Shown here: in pieces, positions 8,449 through 17,986 of the stretch
Position numbering within the stretch: the first letter of the stretch is position 1
Layout of the letters: each line of letters opens with the position of its first letter
Source: Oscillospiraceae bacterium
Lineage (GTDB): Bacteria; Bacillota; Clostridia; Oscillospirales; Ruminococcaceae
Assembly: GCA_021202155.1 (NCBI GenBank)
Contig: JAJQDP010000006.1
Span: 1-64,000 of the forward strand
Reading direction: 5' to 3'
Length of the DNA: 64,000 nucleotides
Position numbers and translations under genes: made by a program
The notes under the pieces: generated by a model
Seen by the model: the letters and a program-made list of their open reading frames with translations, nothing else
Told to the model about the DNA's origin: nothing
Databases searched by the model: none

Positions 8449-9705
8449 ATGCCGGGATTCGATGGTAGCGGGATGAAGAGATGCAATTTCTGCGGAAAGC
8501 CGGAAAGTCAGGTAAAAAGCCTGTTTTCGGCGGGTGATGTCCATATCTGCGACGATTGTGTCATGTTCTGCTACGACATACTTGAAGAAAGAAATTTGGT
8601 CGGTAATGGGCCGCAGAAGTCTTCTGACATTACGCTCACAAAGCCGATTGAAATAAAGAAAGAGTTAGATAAATATGTTATCGGTCAGGATGAAGCAAAG
8701 CTTGCCTTGTCCGTTGCCGTGTATAACCATTTTAAGAGACTAATATCAAGTGATAATGGTGATGATGTTGAGATTCAGAAGTCAAATATTCTGCTGTTGG
8801 GACCTACCGGAGTAGGAAAGACCCTTTTGGCACAGACGCTTGCAAAGACTCTCAACGTTCCGTTTGCAATAGCCGATGCTACAACTCTGACTGAGGCTGG
8901 ATATGTCGGAGATGATGTCGAGAATGTTCTTCTCAGGCTTCTTCAGGCGGCTGAGTATGACGTAACTGCCGCTGAGCACGGAATTGTCTATATTGATGAA
9001 ATAGATAAGATAGCAAGAAAATCTGAAAACAAGTCAATTACAAGAGATGTAAGCGGTGAGGGTGTTCAGCAGGCACTTCTTAAAATTGTTGAGGGCACGC
9101 TTTCACACGTCCCGCCTCAGGGAGGTAGAAAACACCCGACACAGGAGTACATTCAGATTAACACCAAGAATATTCTGTTTATCTGTGGCGGTGCGTTTGA
9201 TGGTCTTGAGACAATCATCAGAAGAAGAACTGACACCTCCAAGATCGGCTTCGGCGGAACACTTAACCAAGGCGAGAAGCTTGAGACAAAGGATGTTTTG
9301 AAGCAGGTGATTCCTCAGGATCTTGTGAAATTTGGCATGATTCCCGAACTTGTCGGAAGACTTCCGGTTGTGTCTGTTTTGTCGCCGCTGGATGAAGAAG
9401 CACTTGTGCAAATCCTCTCAGAACCTAAGAATTCCCTCGAGAAGCAGTACAAAAAGCTCTTCGACTATGATAACATAGACCTTGAGATCACCGACGAGGC
9501 AAAGGTTGAAATCGCAAAGAAGGCTTTGGAGCAGAAGACCGGCGCAAGAGGACTCCGCTCGATTGTTGAGGGAATCCTTATGGAGCCGATGTTTGAAGCT
9601 CCGTCAGACCCAAGTATTTCGAGAATTATAATCGGTCCTGAGTGCGTAACCGAAGGAAAAGCACCGGAAATAGTAAGAAAGTCTACGTCAGACAAAAAGA
9701 AGTAA
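8449..9705 (+). CDS. clpX: ClpX, AAA+ unfoldase of ClpXP
   Basis: Unfolds tagged substrates and feeds them into ClpP. The N-terminal zinc-binding domain is complete (CNFCG near residue 10, CDDC near 33). Walker [16 protein letters not shown] is near residue 118 and Walker [12 protein letters not shown] near 180; sensor and arginine-finger regions follow. I place the start at the ATG at 8449 because AAGGAGG at 8434-8440 fits it; an upstream ATG at 8425 would place that ribosome binding site inside the gene. 418 aa is normal. A terminator follows the gene. Confidence 0.96.
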   Translation: MPGFDGSGMKRCNFCGKPESQVKSLFSAGDVHICDDCVMFCYDILEERNLVGNGPQKSSDITLTKPIEIKKELDKYVIGQDEAKLALSVAVYNHFKRLISSDNGDDVEIQKSNILLLGPTGVGKTLLAQTLAKTLNVPFAIADATTLTEAGYVGDDVENVLLRLLQAAEYDVTAAEHGIVYIDEIDKIARKSENKSITRDVSGEGVQQALLKIVEGTLSHVPPQGGRKHPTQEYIQINTKNILFICGGAFDGLETIIRRRTDTSKIGFGGTLNQGEKLETKDVLKQVIPQDLVKFGMIPELVGRLPVVSVLSPLDEEALVQILSEPKNSLEKQYKKLFDYDNIDLEITDEAKVEIAKKALEQKTGARGLRSIVEGILMEPMFEAPSDPSISRIIIGPECVTEGKAPEIVRKSTSDKKK

Positions 9706-9710
9706 ATTAT

Positions 9711-9756
9711 AAGGGCGCACTTTCACGGCTATCCGAGAAAATGCGTCCTTGTTTTT
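9711..9756 (+). terminator. terminator after clpX
   Basis: AAGGGCGCA (9711-9719) pairs with TGCGTCCTT (9742-9750), one G-T pair, followed by GTTTTTGATTTT. It closes the tig-clpP-clpX unit. Confidence 0.65.
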
Positions 9757-9781
9757 GATTTTATAAGAGAGGGGATATGAG

Positions 9782-11050
9782 ATGAGTTCACCTTTGGCAG
9801 ATAAGATAAGACCGACAAACCTTGACGATGTCGTCGGTCAATCTCATCTTCTTGGCAAAAATAGACCTCTAAGAAGAATCATCGACAGCGGTAATATCCC
9901 TAATATGATTTTCTACGGTCCCTCCGGAATCGGAAAAACTACCGTTGCAAGGATCATCGCTGACAATACAAATATGCGGATGTATAAGCTCAATGGTACA
10001 TCAGCCTCGGTGCAGGACATCAAGGATATAATCACAGATGCAGACTCGCTTTTTGGCTATAACGGAATACTTCTCTATCTGGACGAGATTCAATATCTCA
10101 ACAAAAAGCAACAGCAGTCGCTTCTTGAGTATATCGAGAATGGCAAGATAACTCTCATTTCCTCGACAACCGAGAACCCGTATTTCTCTGTTTATAACGC
10201 CATCATCAGCCGTTCGACCGTGTTTGAATTCCTGCCTGTTTCACCGGACGAGATAGCTCCGGCAATCAAGAGAGCCTTCCAGATTTGTGCGGATGAAATG
10301 GGGAAGAAACTCAGGCTTGAAGGCGGAGTTATCGAGCACATAGCTCATGGCTGTGGCGGCGATGTGAGAAAGTCGATAAACACAGTCGAGCTGTGCATTC
10401 TGTCTGCCGATATGAAAGACGACTGCATAACTGTCACTCTCGAAAATGCCAAGCTCCTCACCCAGAGAAGCAACATGCGTTATGATCGTGACGGAGATGA
10501 GCATTATAACATTTTATCGGCTCTTCAGAAGTCAATCCGCGGCTCCGACGAGAATGCGGCTCTCCACTATGCCGCCAGGCTTATGGAAGCAGGGGACATA
10601 ATCTCGCTTTCAAGAAGACTTCTTGTAATAGCCTGCGAGGACATAGGACTTGCTTATCCGCAGGCAATTTCAATAGTCAAGGCTTGCGTAGACAGCGCGA
10701 TGCAGCTTGGTCTTCCGGAAGCACGACTCCCGCTTGCTGAGGCTGTGATTCTCCTTGCGACCGCCCCAAAATCAAACAGCGGAATCTGCGCCATAGATGA
10801 AGCTATCGCCGATATTCGGGCAGGAGGTGCGGGGGATATTCCTGCCTATTTGCAGGATGGTCACTACAAAGGCTCAGCGGCACTCGGCAAAGCGCAGGGG
10901 TACAAGTACCCTCATTCATACCCGAATTCTTGGGTCGAACAGCAGTATCTTCCGGACAATCTCAGGGATAAGAAGTACTACACCTATGGCGACAACAAAA
11001 CCGAGCAAGCCGCAAAGGAGTACTGGGATAAAATCAAGGGCAAAAAATAA
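9782..11050 (+). CDS. rarA: replication-associated recombination protein RarA (MgsA), AAA+ ATPase
   Basis: Clamp-loader-like ATPase acting at stalled replication forks. N-terminal ADKIRPTNLDDVVGQSHLLG is the family hallmark. Walker A GPSGIGKTTVA is near residue 46, Walker B ILLYLDEIQYLNKKQQQSLL near 98, with sensor 1 (STTENPYFS) and the C-terminal tetramerisation segment (GHYKGSAALGKAQGYKYPH) present. 422 aa is typical. It has its own ribosome binding site after the clpX terminator. It meets the reverse-strand S1-domain gene tail to tail with only 5 bp between stops. Confidence 0.94.
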   Translation: MSSPLADKIRPTNLDDVVGQSHLLGKNRPLRRIIDSGNIPNMIFYGPSGIGKTTVARIIADNTNMRMYKLNGTSASVQDIKDIITDADSLFGYNGILLYLDEIQYLNKKQQQSLLEYIENGKITLISSTTENPYFSVYNAIISRSTVFEFLPVSPDEIAPAIKRAFQICADEMGKKLRLEGGVIEHIAHGCGGDVRKSINTVELCILSADMKDDCITVTLENAKLLTQRSNMRYDRDGDEHYNILSALQKSIRGSDENAALHYAARLMEAGDIISLSRRLLVIACEDIGLAYPQAISIVKACVDSAMQLGLPEARLPLAEAVILLATAPKSNSGICAIDEAIADIRAGGAGDIPAYLQDGHYKGSAALGKAQGYKYPHSYPNSWVEQQYLPDNLRDKKYYTYGDNKTEQAAKEYWDKIKGKK

Positions 11051-11055
11051 AAGCC

Positions 11056-11973
11056 TTACTGAAATACTGTTTCTATGAGCCGCGACGAATTGTCGGGTGA
11101 GTACTGCCAGCGGTCGATTATGCCATCTGTTATGAAGTAGCGGTTTTCAAACCGGAGTGGAGTGTCCGAAACGTCGACTATAATGAGCTTTATCTTCATC
11201 TTTTCCGGATTTATCGATTTGATGTATACGCTTGCTGTCTGACCGACTTCAACGCCTTCTTTTGGTTCGGCAAGACCCGCAAGATTTGGCGCAAGCTCGA
11301 CGAATATCCCATAGCTTTCAACGCTTCTGACAATTCCTCTCACCGTCTCACCCGCCGAGAACATGTCTGCGTTCTCCTCCCAGCTTCCCAATAGCTCCTT
11401 ATGCGATATGTAGAACTTATCGCCGTCAGTGCCCTTGTAGACCGCTTTTATGCTTTCGCCTATGGTAAATCTGTCCGCAGGCGAGGATATTCTTGACACG
11501 GAAATCTCATCTATCGGGATCATTGACGGTATTCCACAGCCTATGTCAACAAAGCATCCGAACTGCTCGATGTGAGTAACTTTTGCGTCTATGACTTCTC
11601 CGCTTGAAAGCTGAGACAGGTATTCTGTAATGCACTTTTCCTGAGCCTTTCGTCTTGAAAGTATAGCTGACGGTATGCCTTGTTTTTCTATGAATCCTGT
11701 AACGTTGAACATAACCGGTCTTCCGACTCTTGAGATTATCGCTATATCCTTGGTTTTGCCCTCCGCTATGCCTATTGCACATTCTTCCCTTGGCATAAGA
11801 GCATTCATGCAAGGGAGATTTACTATGAGGTCATGAGAAGATGTGCACATATCTGCTTTTGTTTCAAGAATGATGTTTTCTTCCATAGCTTTTCTGAGAC
11901 CTTCAATTGAACTTTGATATTCGAGATTTTCTGACTTTTTTATCAGATAGCCCTCCGGCGGAAATTTTATCAT
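11056..11973 (-). CDS. S1 RNA-binding domain protein
   Basis: 305-aa cytoplasmic protein with two S1 OB-fold domains in the middle and C-terminal part: SGEVIDAKVTHIEQFGCFVDIG (starting about residue 127; only part quoted) and GETVRGIVRSVESYGIFVEL (about 207). The N-terminal 110 residues show no domain I can name but are rich in Cys and Met for such a protein. It resembles the short ribosomal-protein-S1-like proteins of Clostridia that are too small to be a full S1. RNA binding is a safe inference; the target is unknown. GGAAAGGAAGG precedes the start on the reverse strand. Confidence 0.85.
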   Translation of the reverse strand: MIKFPPEGYLIKKSENLEYQSSIEGLRKAMEENIILETKADMCTSSHDLIVNLPCMNALMPREECAIGIAEGKTKDIAIISRVGRPVMFNVTGFIEKQGIPSAILSRRKAQEKCITEYLSQLSSGEVIDAKVTHIEQFGCFVDIGCGIPSMIPIDEISVSRISSPADRFTIGESIKAVYKGTDGDKFYISHKELLGSWEENADMFSAGETVRGIVRSVESYGIFVELAPNLAGLAEPKEGVEVGQTASVYIKSINPEKMKIKLIIVDVSDTPLRFENRYFITDGIIDRWQYSPDNSSRLIETVFQ

Positions 11974-11996
11974 TAGTGTGCCTTCCTTTCCCTATC

Positions 11997-12025
11997 GGTA
12001 TACGACTGTTAAAATAATATGTCAA
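11997..12025 (-). promoter_or_regulatory. promoter of the S1-domain gene
   Basis: On the reverse strand TTGACA (12020-12025) and TATACC (11997-12002), 17-bp spacer. It is divergent from the DUF951-prfA promoter 38 bp away. Confidence 0.7.
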
Positions 12026-12062
12026 TCGTGATTTTTATAGACCTGTAAGGAAAAGTTCGATA

Positions 12063-12091
12063 TTGCGAAGTTCCGGATACTGTGCTATAAT
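12063..12091 (+). promoter_or_regulatory. promoter of the DUF951-prfA operon
   Basis: TTGCGA (12063-12068), 17-bp spacer, TATAAT (12086-12091) with TGC in front (extended -10). Confidence 0.75.
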
Positions 12092-12129
12092 AAACTTTCA
12101 ATTGTGATTATATTTTGGAGGGAAGAGAC

Positions 12130-12333
12130 ATGGACATAAGAAAAGGTGACGTTCTTACAATGAAGAAGCCGCATCCCTGCGGTTCGAATAAAATGCGTGT
12201 ACTAAGGTCCGGAATGGACTTCAAGCTTAAGTGCGAAGGCTGTGGGCATGAGTTCATGATTCTCCGCTCAAAAGCAGAAAAGAACGTCAAAAGCATCAAC
12301 ACTGATGAAAGAGAAACACCCGAAAAACAATAA
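12130..12333 (+). CDS. DUF951 family small protein
   Basis: 67-aa protein starting MDIRKGDVLTMKKPHPCG, with the DUF951 layout: KKPHPCGS, a central basic-hydrophobic strand, then LKCEGCGHEFMILRS. The Cys residues (C-G and C-x-x-C) suggest a zinc ribbon-like fold. Function unknown; a nucleic acid role is only a guess. GGAGGGA at 12118-12124 picks the ATG at 12130 over the upstream TTG. It is the first gene of the operon, 13 bp before prfA. Confidence 0.88.
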   Translation: MDIRKGDVLTMKKPHPCGSNKMRVLRSGMDFKLKCEGCGHEFMILRSKAEKNVKSINTDERETPEKQ

Positions 12334-12346
12334 AGGATTGATATGA

Positions 12347-13423
12347 ATGCTTGAAAAATTAGCCGCACTGCTCGACAGATATAATGAAATCAACGAGCGT
12401 CTGATGCAACCCGAAACAGCGGGAAACGGCGAGCTCTACAGAAGCCTGATGAAGGAATACAATCAGCTTACACCTATAATTGATATGTACAAGGCGTACT
12501 TGAGAGCCGATGAAGCCAAGTCTGAGGCTGAAGAGCTCTTAAAAAACGAAACAGACCCCGATTTTAAGCTGATGGCAGAGGAGCAGTTAAGGGAAGCGAA
12601 GGACGAAATAGCGAATACTACAGAACAGCTCAAGCTTCTTCTCCTTCCGAAAGACCCTAACGATTCAAGAAACGTCATTATAGAAGTACGTGCAGGCGCA
12701 GGCGGAGAGGAAGCTGCTCTCTTTGCGGGCTCGTTATTCAGGATGTACACGATGTACTCCGATACCAAGAGATGGAAGACGGAGGTTTTGGGAGCAAACA
12801 GAACCGAACTTGGCGGCTTCAAGGAGGTGTCCTTCTCTGTTGAGGGAGCAGGAGCATACTCTCGCTTCAAGTACGAGAGCGGAGTTCACAGGGTTCAGAG
12901 AGTGCCGGAGACTGAGTCTCAGGGGAGAATACAGACTTCGACTGCAACAGTTGCAGTTCTCCCGGAAGCGGAGAGCGTCGAGCTCAATATCGACGACAAG
13001 GATTTGAAGATTGATGTATTCAGAGCTTCCGGCGCAGGCGGTCAGCACATAAATAAGACTGAATCGGCAGTGAGAATAACTCATCTACCGACCGGAATGG
13101 TTGTCGAGTGTCAGGATGAACGAAGTCAGCAGAAAAATAAGGACAGAGCTATGAAGGTTCTCTGCTCACGACTTCTTGAGATGAAGCAGGAGGAGCAGGA
13201 CAAGGCTATCGCCGGCGAACGCCGCTCTCAGATAGGAACAGGTGACCGTTCTGAAAGAATCAGAACCTATAACTTCCCTGAGGGAAGGGTAAGCGACCAC
13301 AGAATCGGTTTGACTCTTTATAAGCTTGACTCGATTTTGAATGGTGACCTGGATGAGGTGATTGACGCGCTTGCAACTGCTGACCAGGCGGCAAAGCTTG
13401 CTAAGCAGGCGGGTGAAATATGA
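12347..13423 (+). CDS. prfA: peptide chain release factor 1
   Basis: Terminates translation at UAA and UAG. 358 aa. The stop-codon reading P-x-T motif is present in [14 protein letters not shown] (about residue 184), which marks RF1 rather than RF2, and the peptidyl-hydrolysis GGQ is in [15 protein letters not shown] (about 228). The start ATG at 12347 has AAAGGATTG upstream. The stop overlaps the start of the next gene, the tRNA t6A enzyme, by 4 bp (ATGA), so two translation-fidelity functions are coupled. Confidence 0.97.
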   Translation: MLEKLAALLDRYNEINERLMQPETAGNGELYRSLMKEYNQLTPIIDMYKAYLRADEAKSEAEELLKNETDPDFKLMAEEQLREAKDEIANTTEQLKLLLLPKDPNDSRNVIIEVRAGAGGEEAALFAGSLFRMYTMYSDTKRWKTEVLGANRTELGGFKEVSFSVEGAGAYSRFKYESGVHRVQRVPETESQGRIQTSTATVAVLPEAESVELNIDDKDLKIDVFRASGAGGQHINKTESAVRITHLPTGMVVECQDERSQQKNKDRAMKVLCSRLLEMKQEEQDKAIAGERRSQIGTGDRSERIRTYNFPEGRVSDHRIGLTLYKLDSILNGDLDEVIDALATADQAAKLAKQAGEI

Positions 13424-14433
13424 TGGAAACGCTTCTATTAGGGACGACTGACAGCGATATATCAAAGGCGGCAGAGCTCATCAAGCAGGGTGAGGTCGTT
13501 GCAATCCCGACCGAGACCGTTTACGGTCTTGCGGCGAATGCATTTGATGAAGATGCTGTAAGAAAGATTTTTGCGGCAAAGAATCGCCCTTGCGACAATC
13601 CGCTTATTGTCCATATCAGTAATTTCGATATGGTTTATGATATTGCTGAGAGTGTACCAAAGCTTGCCTTTAAGTGCGCAGAACTCTTCTGGGCAGGACC
13701 GCTTACCATGATTATGCCTAAAAAAGACACTATCCCGCTTGTTACGAGTGGCGGTCTTGATACTGTAGGGATAAGATTCCCCTCCAACCCGATAGCACAG
13801 AAGATTATAGACAAATGTGGTCTTCCGCTTGCGGCACCTTCCGCTAACCTTTCAGGAAGCCCGAGCCCGACGAACGCGGCAAGAGTGATGGAGGATATGT
13901 CCGGCAGGATTTCAGCCATTGTAGATGGTGGAGAATCGGATGTCGGAGTTGAATCGACTGTTATCACTTTTGAGAATGACGGAATAAGGATTTTGCGCCC
14001 AGGTGGAATATCCCGTGAGGATTTGCTTAAGGTCTGCGACAACGTAATCATCGACGAGGGAGTGTCTTCAAAGCTTCCGAATGGTACAGTTGCGCGCTCG
14101 CCTGGAATGAAATATAAGCACTATTCGCCGAAGGCGGATGTAATACTTATAGACAGTGATATTGACAGCTTCAGAAAATACGTTGTTGAAAACAGGGTTG
14201 AAAACACATACTGCCTGCTTTTTGATGATGAAGAAGCGATAGAGGGAATACCGTATCTCACATATGGCGATGACTCTGTTGAACAGGCACATAATCTCTT
14301 TGAAAGGCTGAGACAGTTTGATGAGATGGGTGCTGTGCGTGTTTATGCAAGATGTCCCGGGCAATCTGGAGTCGGGCTCGCAGTTTACAACAGAATTCTT
14401 CGCTCAGCGGGGTTCAACCTGATTAAGCTTTGA
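13420..14433 (+). CDS. tsaC: threonylcarbamoyl-AMP synthase (Sua5/YwlC type)
   Basis: Makes threonylcarbamoyl-AMP from threonine, bicarbonate and ATP for t6A37 of ANN-decoding tRNAs. 337 aa: an N-terminal YrdC/Sua5 domain ([46 protein letters not shown]) followed by a C-terminal Sua5 domain starting around the [16 protein letters not shown] segment near residue 226. This two-domain form is the Sua5 subtype also found as YwlC beside prfA in Bacillus. The start may be the ATG at 13420 or 13423. Confidence 0.94.
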   Translation: MMETLLLGTTDSDISKAAELIKQGEVVAIPTETVYGLAANAFDEDAVRKIFAAKNRPCDNPLIVHISNFDMVYDIAESVPKLAFKCAELFWAGPLTMIMPKKDTIPLVTSGGLDTVGIRFPSNPIAQKIIDKCGLPLAAPSANLSGSPSPTNAARVMEDMSGRISAIVDGGESDVGVESTVITFENDGIRILRPGGISREDLLKVCDNVIIDEGVSSKLPNGTVARSPGMKYKHYSPKADVILIDSDIDSFRKYVVENRVENTYCLLFDDEEAIEGIPYLTYGDDSVEQAHNLFERLRQFDEMGAVRVYARCPGQSGVGLAVYNRILRSAGFNLIKL

Positions 14434-14451
14434 TTGATAGGAGACAAACCG

Positions 14452-15081
14452 ATGGGGCTATTTGAATCGGAAAATATAAGAGTTATAGGGCTCACCGGAC
14501 AGAGTGGAGCGGGAAAGTCAACAGTAAGCGGGATTTTCTCGGATGAGGGCTTTCCAACTATAAACGCCGATGAAGTTTCGCACAAGGTGTCTTCATATAA
14601 AGATTTCCTGAGTGAAGTGAGTGAGCTTTTCCCGGAATGTGTATCTTTGTACGGCTTTGACAGAAAAAAGCTTGCGGGTATAGTCTTCTGCGATAGCGAG
14701 AAGCTTAAGACCTATACCGACTTGATTTTCCCGTACATATCAAGAGAGATTTTCCGGCAGATTGAAACCTACAGAAGAGCCGGAGAAAAACTTATTCTCC
14801 TCGATGCTCCGACACTATTTGAAAGCGGACTCGATGATATATGCTCATCAGTGGTAAGCGTAATCGCACCGATGGAGCTTAAAATCCAGAGAGTTCTGGA
14901 ACGTGACGGTATACCAATAGAGATGGTTAAATCGAGACTCGGCTCTCAGAAGTCTGATGATATGTTTATAAGCAAATCCCAGTTCACGATTGTGAATAAT
15001 TCCGACATTGACAGCTTGAGAGAAAAAACTCTCTGCGTTATAGAAGAACTAAGGCGGTTATATACTGATGAGTGTAATTAA
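14452..15081 (+). CDS. coaE: dephospho-CoA kinase
   Basis: Last step of coenzyme A synthesis, phosphorylating the 3'-OH of dephospho-CoA. P-loop VIGLTGQSGAGKSTVSG lies near residues 10-26, the substrate-binding NADEVSHKV near 40, and the lid/base segments LDAPTLFESGLDD and later RLGSQKSDD are present. A TTG at 14434 extends the frame, but the AGGAGA sequence at 14439-14444 supports the ATG at 14452 (209 aa). Overlaps the next gene by 14 bp. Confidence 0.93.
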   Translation: MGLFESENIRVIGLTGQSGAGKSTVSGIFSDEGFPTINADEVSHKVSSYKDFLSEVSELFPECVSLYGFDRKKLAGIVFCDSEKLKTYTDLIFPYISREIFRQIETYRRAGEKLILLDAPTLFESGLDDICSSVVSVIAPMELKIQRVLERDGIPIEMVKSRLGSQKSDDMFISKSQFTIVNNSDIDSLREKTLCVIEELRRLYTDECN

Positions 15082-15631
15082 GAGATTAGCCGCGTTTTTA
15101 CTGCTGATACTGTTCATTTGCTTTCTTGGTGCGTTCCTTTTTGGCTATATGCCTTACTGGTTCGGTAAGGAGAGCTACAGAACCGATTATCAGGATATTG
15201 TTGAAAAATATAGCGAGGAATTCGGAATCGATGAAGCATTTGTCTTTGCTGTAATCAAGACCGAATCCAATTTTGACCCGGATGCAGTTTCGGATGCCGG
15301 AGCCATAGGGCTCATGCAGATTATAGAAGATTCATTCGACTGGGTAAGCGATAAGCTTGACGAGGACGAGCTCACCTATGAGGACATGTTCATTCCCGAA
15401 TACAGCATCAAGTATGGCTGTTACATGCTTGCGTTTCTCTATGATAGATACGGAAGCTACGAGCTCGCCGCGGCTGCATATCATTCGGGAATAGGCGAGG
15501 TTGACGGCTGGATTGAGGACGGCATAGTCTCTGCTGAGAATCCCGACATATCTGATTTTGAAGGAAGCAACACCCGACACTACGTCACAAAGATAATGAA
15601 AGCATACTCAAAGTATTCTGAGATTTTATAG
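15068..15631 (+). CDS. membrane-anchored lytic murein transglycosylase (SLT domain)
   Basis: 187 aa. An N-terminal membrane segment (about residues 6-27, LAAFLLLILFICFLGAFLFG) is followed by an SLT domain. The catalytic Glu lies in VIKTESNFDPDAVS (about residue 67), then the family motif DAGAIGLMQI and the YAAAAYHSG-like segment (LAAAAYHSGIG). It should cleave peptidoglycan glycan strands at the outer face of the membrane. The same coaE-transglycosylase arrangement is seen in other Clostridia. Overlap with coaE suggests coupling. Confidence 0.92.
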   Translation: MSVIKRLAAFLLLILFICFLGAFLFGYMPYWFGKESYRTDYQDIVEKYSEEFGIDEAFVFAVIKTESNFDPDAVSDAGAIGLMQIIEDSFDWVSDKLDEDELTYEDMFIPEYSIKYGCYMLAFLYDRYGSYELAAAAYHSGIGEVDGWIEDGIVSAENPDISDFEGSNTRHYVTKIMKAYSKYSEIL

Positions 15632-15647
15632 AAAGGATGATTTCATC

Positions 15648-17066
15648 ATGTCAGAAACTAAAAACGAAAAAGAAAAGTCTGCAGGTAAAGCACTTCAGGA
15701 GAAGCTATTTACCCAGAAGAAGAACGGGATGCTCAAGATAAGCGACCAGGAGCAGGAGACTGTTGACAGCTTCTGCGAGGGTTACAAGAGCTTTCTTGAC
15801 AGCTCCAAAACAGAGCGCGAGGCTGTGGATACAGCAATTAAGCTTGCAACAGAAAAGTGCTTCAAGGAGTATGACCCGAAAAAGTCTTATTCGGCAGGTG
15901 AGAAGGTTTACTGGAATAACCACGGTAAGAGCATTGTCCTCTGCGTATTCGGTACTGAGCCTCTTGAAAACGGCGTAAAAATTGCCGCGGCTCATATCGA
16001 TTCCCCAAGACTTGACCTCAAACAGCATCCAGTTTATGAGTCGAATGAGCTTTGCCTGCTCAAGACTCACTACTATGGCGGAATAAGAAAGTATCAGTGG
16101 CCTACAATCCCGCTTGCACTTCACGGTGTTATCTACAAGGCGAACGGTGAAAAGGTCAGCGTAACAATCGGAGAGGACGAGTCTGATCCTATCTTCATAA
16201 TCACCGACCTTCTTCCGCACCTTGCTCAGGAGCAATCCAAGAGAACCCTTGGCGACGGTATCAGAGGCGAGGAGCTCAATGTTCTCATCGGCTCGCGTCC
16301 GTTCAAGGATGATGACGTTTCAGAAAAGGTCAAACTCAATGTTCTTTCGATTCTCTTTGACAAGTATGGTATAGTTGAGGACGATTTCATCTCGGCTGAG
16401 CTTGAAGTTGTGCCCACTTTCAAGGCAAGAGATGTCGGTCTCGACAGAGGACTCATTGCCGCTTATGGTCAGGATGACCGCTCTTGCGCTTACACCGCCC
16501 TCGAAGCAATATTGGATTGCGAGAATCCCAAGACCACCTGTGTCACTGTTCTTACCGATAAAGAGGAAATCGGAAGCGTGGGAAATACCGGACTTCAAAG
16601 CCATTATCTTGAAGATTTCATCTTCCACATTGCAAAGAATGCAGGAACTGGTGCACCGACAGTTTTGTCTCACTCGTCCTGCCTTTCTGCCGACGTTTCT
16701 GCGGCATTCGACCCGACCTTCCCTGAGGTTAATGAGCCAAGAAACGCTTCCTATTGCAACTATGGCGTAGCAATGTGCAAGTTCACCGGCTCCAGAGGAA
16801 AGAGCGGCTGTAACGATGCTCACGCTGAGTTTGTTTCACATGTCAGAAATGTATTCGATTCAAACGATGTTATCTGGCAGACCTGTGAATTGGGCAGAGT
16901 AGACCTCGGCGGTGGCGGAACAGTTGCGGCATATGTTGCCAACCTCGGCGTTGATGTTGTCGATGTCGGAGTTCCGGTACTTTCGATGCACTCTCCTTAT
17001 GAAGTAGCCGCCAAGCTTGATGTCTACATGGCTTACAAGGGCTTTGCAGTGTTCTTCAAGAACTGA
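15648..17066 (+). CDS. M18 family aminopeptidase
   Basis: 472-aa cytosolic zinc aminopeptidase (aspartyl aminopeptidase/aminopeptidase I family). Metal-site segments are visible: AAHIDSPRLDLK (His-x-Asp, about residue 110), YGQDDRSCAY (bridging Asp), TDKEEIGSVGNTG (catalytic Glu-Glu, about 305), LSADVSAAFDP (Asp) and the late SMHSPYEVA His near the C-terminus. The likely role is turnover of peptides with acidic or neutral N-termini. AAAGGATG precedes the ATG. Last gene of the DUF951-prfA run, closed by a terminator. Confidence 0.94.
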   Translation: MSETKNEKEKSAGKALQEKLFTQKKNGMLKISDQEQETVDSFCEGYKSFLDSSKTEREAVDTAIKLATEKCFKEYDPKKSYSAGEKVYWNNHGKSIVLCVFGTEPLENGVKIAAAHIDSPRLDLKQHPVYESNELCLLKTHYYGGIRKYQWPTIPLALHGVIYKANGEKVSVTIGEDESDPIFIITDLLPHLAQEQSKRTLGDGIRGEELNVLIGSRPFKDDDVSEKVKLNVLSILFDKYGIVEDDFISAELEVVPTFKARDVGLDRGLIAAYGQDDRSCAYTALEAILDCENPKTTCVTVLTDKEEIGSVGNTGLQSHYLEDFIFHIAKNAGTGAPTVLSHSSCLSADVSAAFDPTFPEVNEPRNASYCNYGVAMCKFTGSRGKSGCNDAHAEFVSHVRNVFDSNDVIWQTCELGRVDLGGGGTVAAYVANLGVDVVDVGVPVLSMHSPYEVAAKLDVYMAYKGFAVFFKN

Positions 17067-17079
17067 TTACTTAAACCTC

Positions 17080-17116
17080 ATAAAGGCTTCGCTTGACCGG
17101 CGGAGCCTTTATTTTT
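17080..17116 (+). terminator. terminator after the M18 aminopeptidase gene
   Basis: TAAAGGCTTCGC (17081-17092) pairs with GCGGAGCCTTTA with one G-T pair, followed by TTTTTG. It separates the housekeeping operon from spoIIGA. Confidence 0.8.
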
Positions 17117-17135
17117 GTATCTGCTTATACGATAT

Positions 17136-17168
17136 TTGACAAATTGCGCGATTTTAGAGGTATAGAAT
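17136..17168 (+). promoter_or_regulatory. spoIIGA-sigE promoter candidate with long spacer and Spo0A-box-like sequence
   Basis: TTGACA (17136-17141) and TAGAAT (17163-17168) are separated by 21 bp instead of 17. TTTGACA over the -35 differs by one base from the reverse-orientation Spo0A box core TTCGACA. The B. subtilis spoIIG promoter likewise has an overlong spacer (about 22 bp) and is activated by phosphorylated Spo0A. Confidence 0.55.
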
Positions 17169-17184
17169 AAAACCGGTGACAGAC

Positions 17185-17973
17185 ATGAGTATTTATCTTG
17201 ACACGCTTGTAGTAGTAAACGCATACATAACCTGGCTCACTCTGAGCCTCACTTCAAAGCTTTCGCACCAGTATTCCAAGCCGATGAGAATGGCGATTGG
17301 CGCGTTCGTAGGAGGCTTCTCGGCACTCATAATCATCATTCCGGAGAGCATATGGGTTATATTTCTGAAGTTTCTCTCTTTCGTGCTTATTATTGTTACA
17401 ACCTTTTTAAGGAAGGGAATGAGCAAGTTGAGATTTCTGGTTATTTGCGCTGAGTTCTTGGGAGTGAATATAGTTTTCGGAGGAGCAGTGTATCTTCTGC
17501 AATCGCTGATAGGTGCGGACATAATCTACATAAACAACGCTTCATTCTACTTCGATATATCACTGGGAACTCTTATATTCTTCACCGCAGTTATTTACGT
17601 TCTGACGGTGATTATTTCAGGTCTTCTTGAGAGAAAAGCCGACCGAAATCATGCATATCGGGTTATGTTTACTTCCGACGGAAGCAGTTATAGCTACGAC
17701 GGAGTCGCAGACACGGGAAATACAGTTACAGATTTATTCAGCGGGAAACCAGTCATAATCTGCACAGGTTCAGATGGTAAGCCGTCCATCAAGCATTTCT
17801 CGGCTGTTCCATATTCCACAATAGACGGGGAGGGGCTTCTCTATGCATTCTCTCCTGATGAATTATACATAGAGGATGAAACAGGAAAGAGAAAAACCGT
17901 CAACGCGCTTTTAGCGTTTACAGATAACGGAGAAAGAAGAGCAGTGTTCAATCCTGCAATTTTACATGAATGA
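17185..17973 (+). CDS. spoIIGA: sporulation sigma-E factor-processing peptidase SpoIIGA
   Basis: Membrane aspartic protease that removes the pro-sequence of sigma-E in the mother cell after septation, on a signal from the forespore (SpoIIR). About 262 aa: five hydrophobic segments fill the N-terminal 150 residues (opening [18 protein letters not shown]), then a cytosolic protease domain with the active-site Asp in [17 protein letters not shown] (about residue 177). A GTG at 17176 is possible, but GGTGA at 17175-17179 better supports ATG 17185. Immediately upstream of its substrate gene sigE, as in Bacillus and Clostridium. Confidence 0.93.
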   Translation: MSIYLDTLVVVNAYITWLTLSLTSKLSHQYSKPMRMAIGAFVGGFSALIIIIPESIWVIFLKFLSFVLIIVTTFLRKGMSKLRFLVICAEFLGVNIVFGGAVYLLQSLIGADIIYINNASFYFDISLGTLIFFTAVIYVLTVIISGLLERKADRNHAYRVMFTSDGSSYSYDGVADTGNTVTDLFSGKPVIICTGSDGKPSIKHFSAVPYSTIDGEGLLYAFSPDELYIEDETGKRKTVNALLAFTDNGERRAVFNPAILHE

Positions 17974-17986
17974 AAGGACTTGCGAT

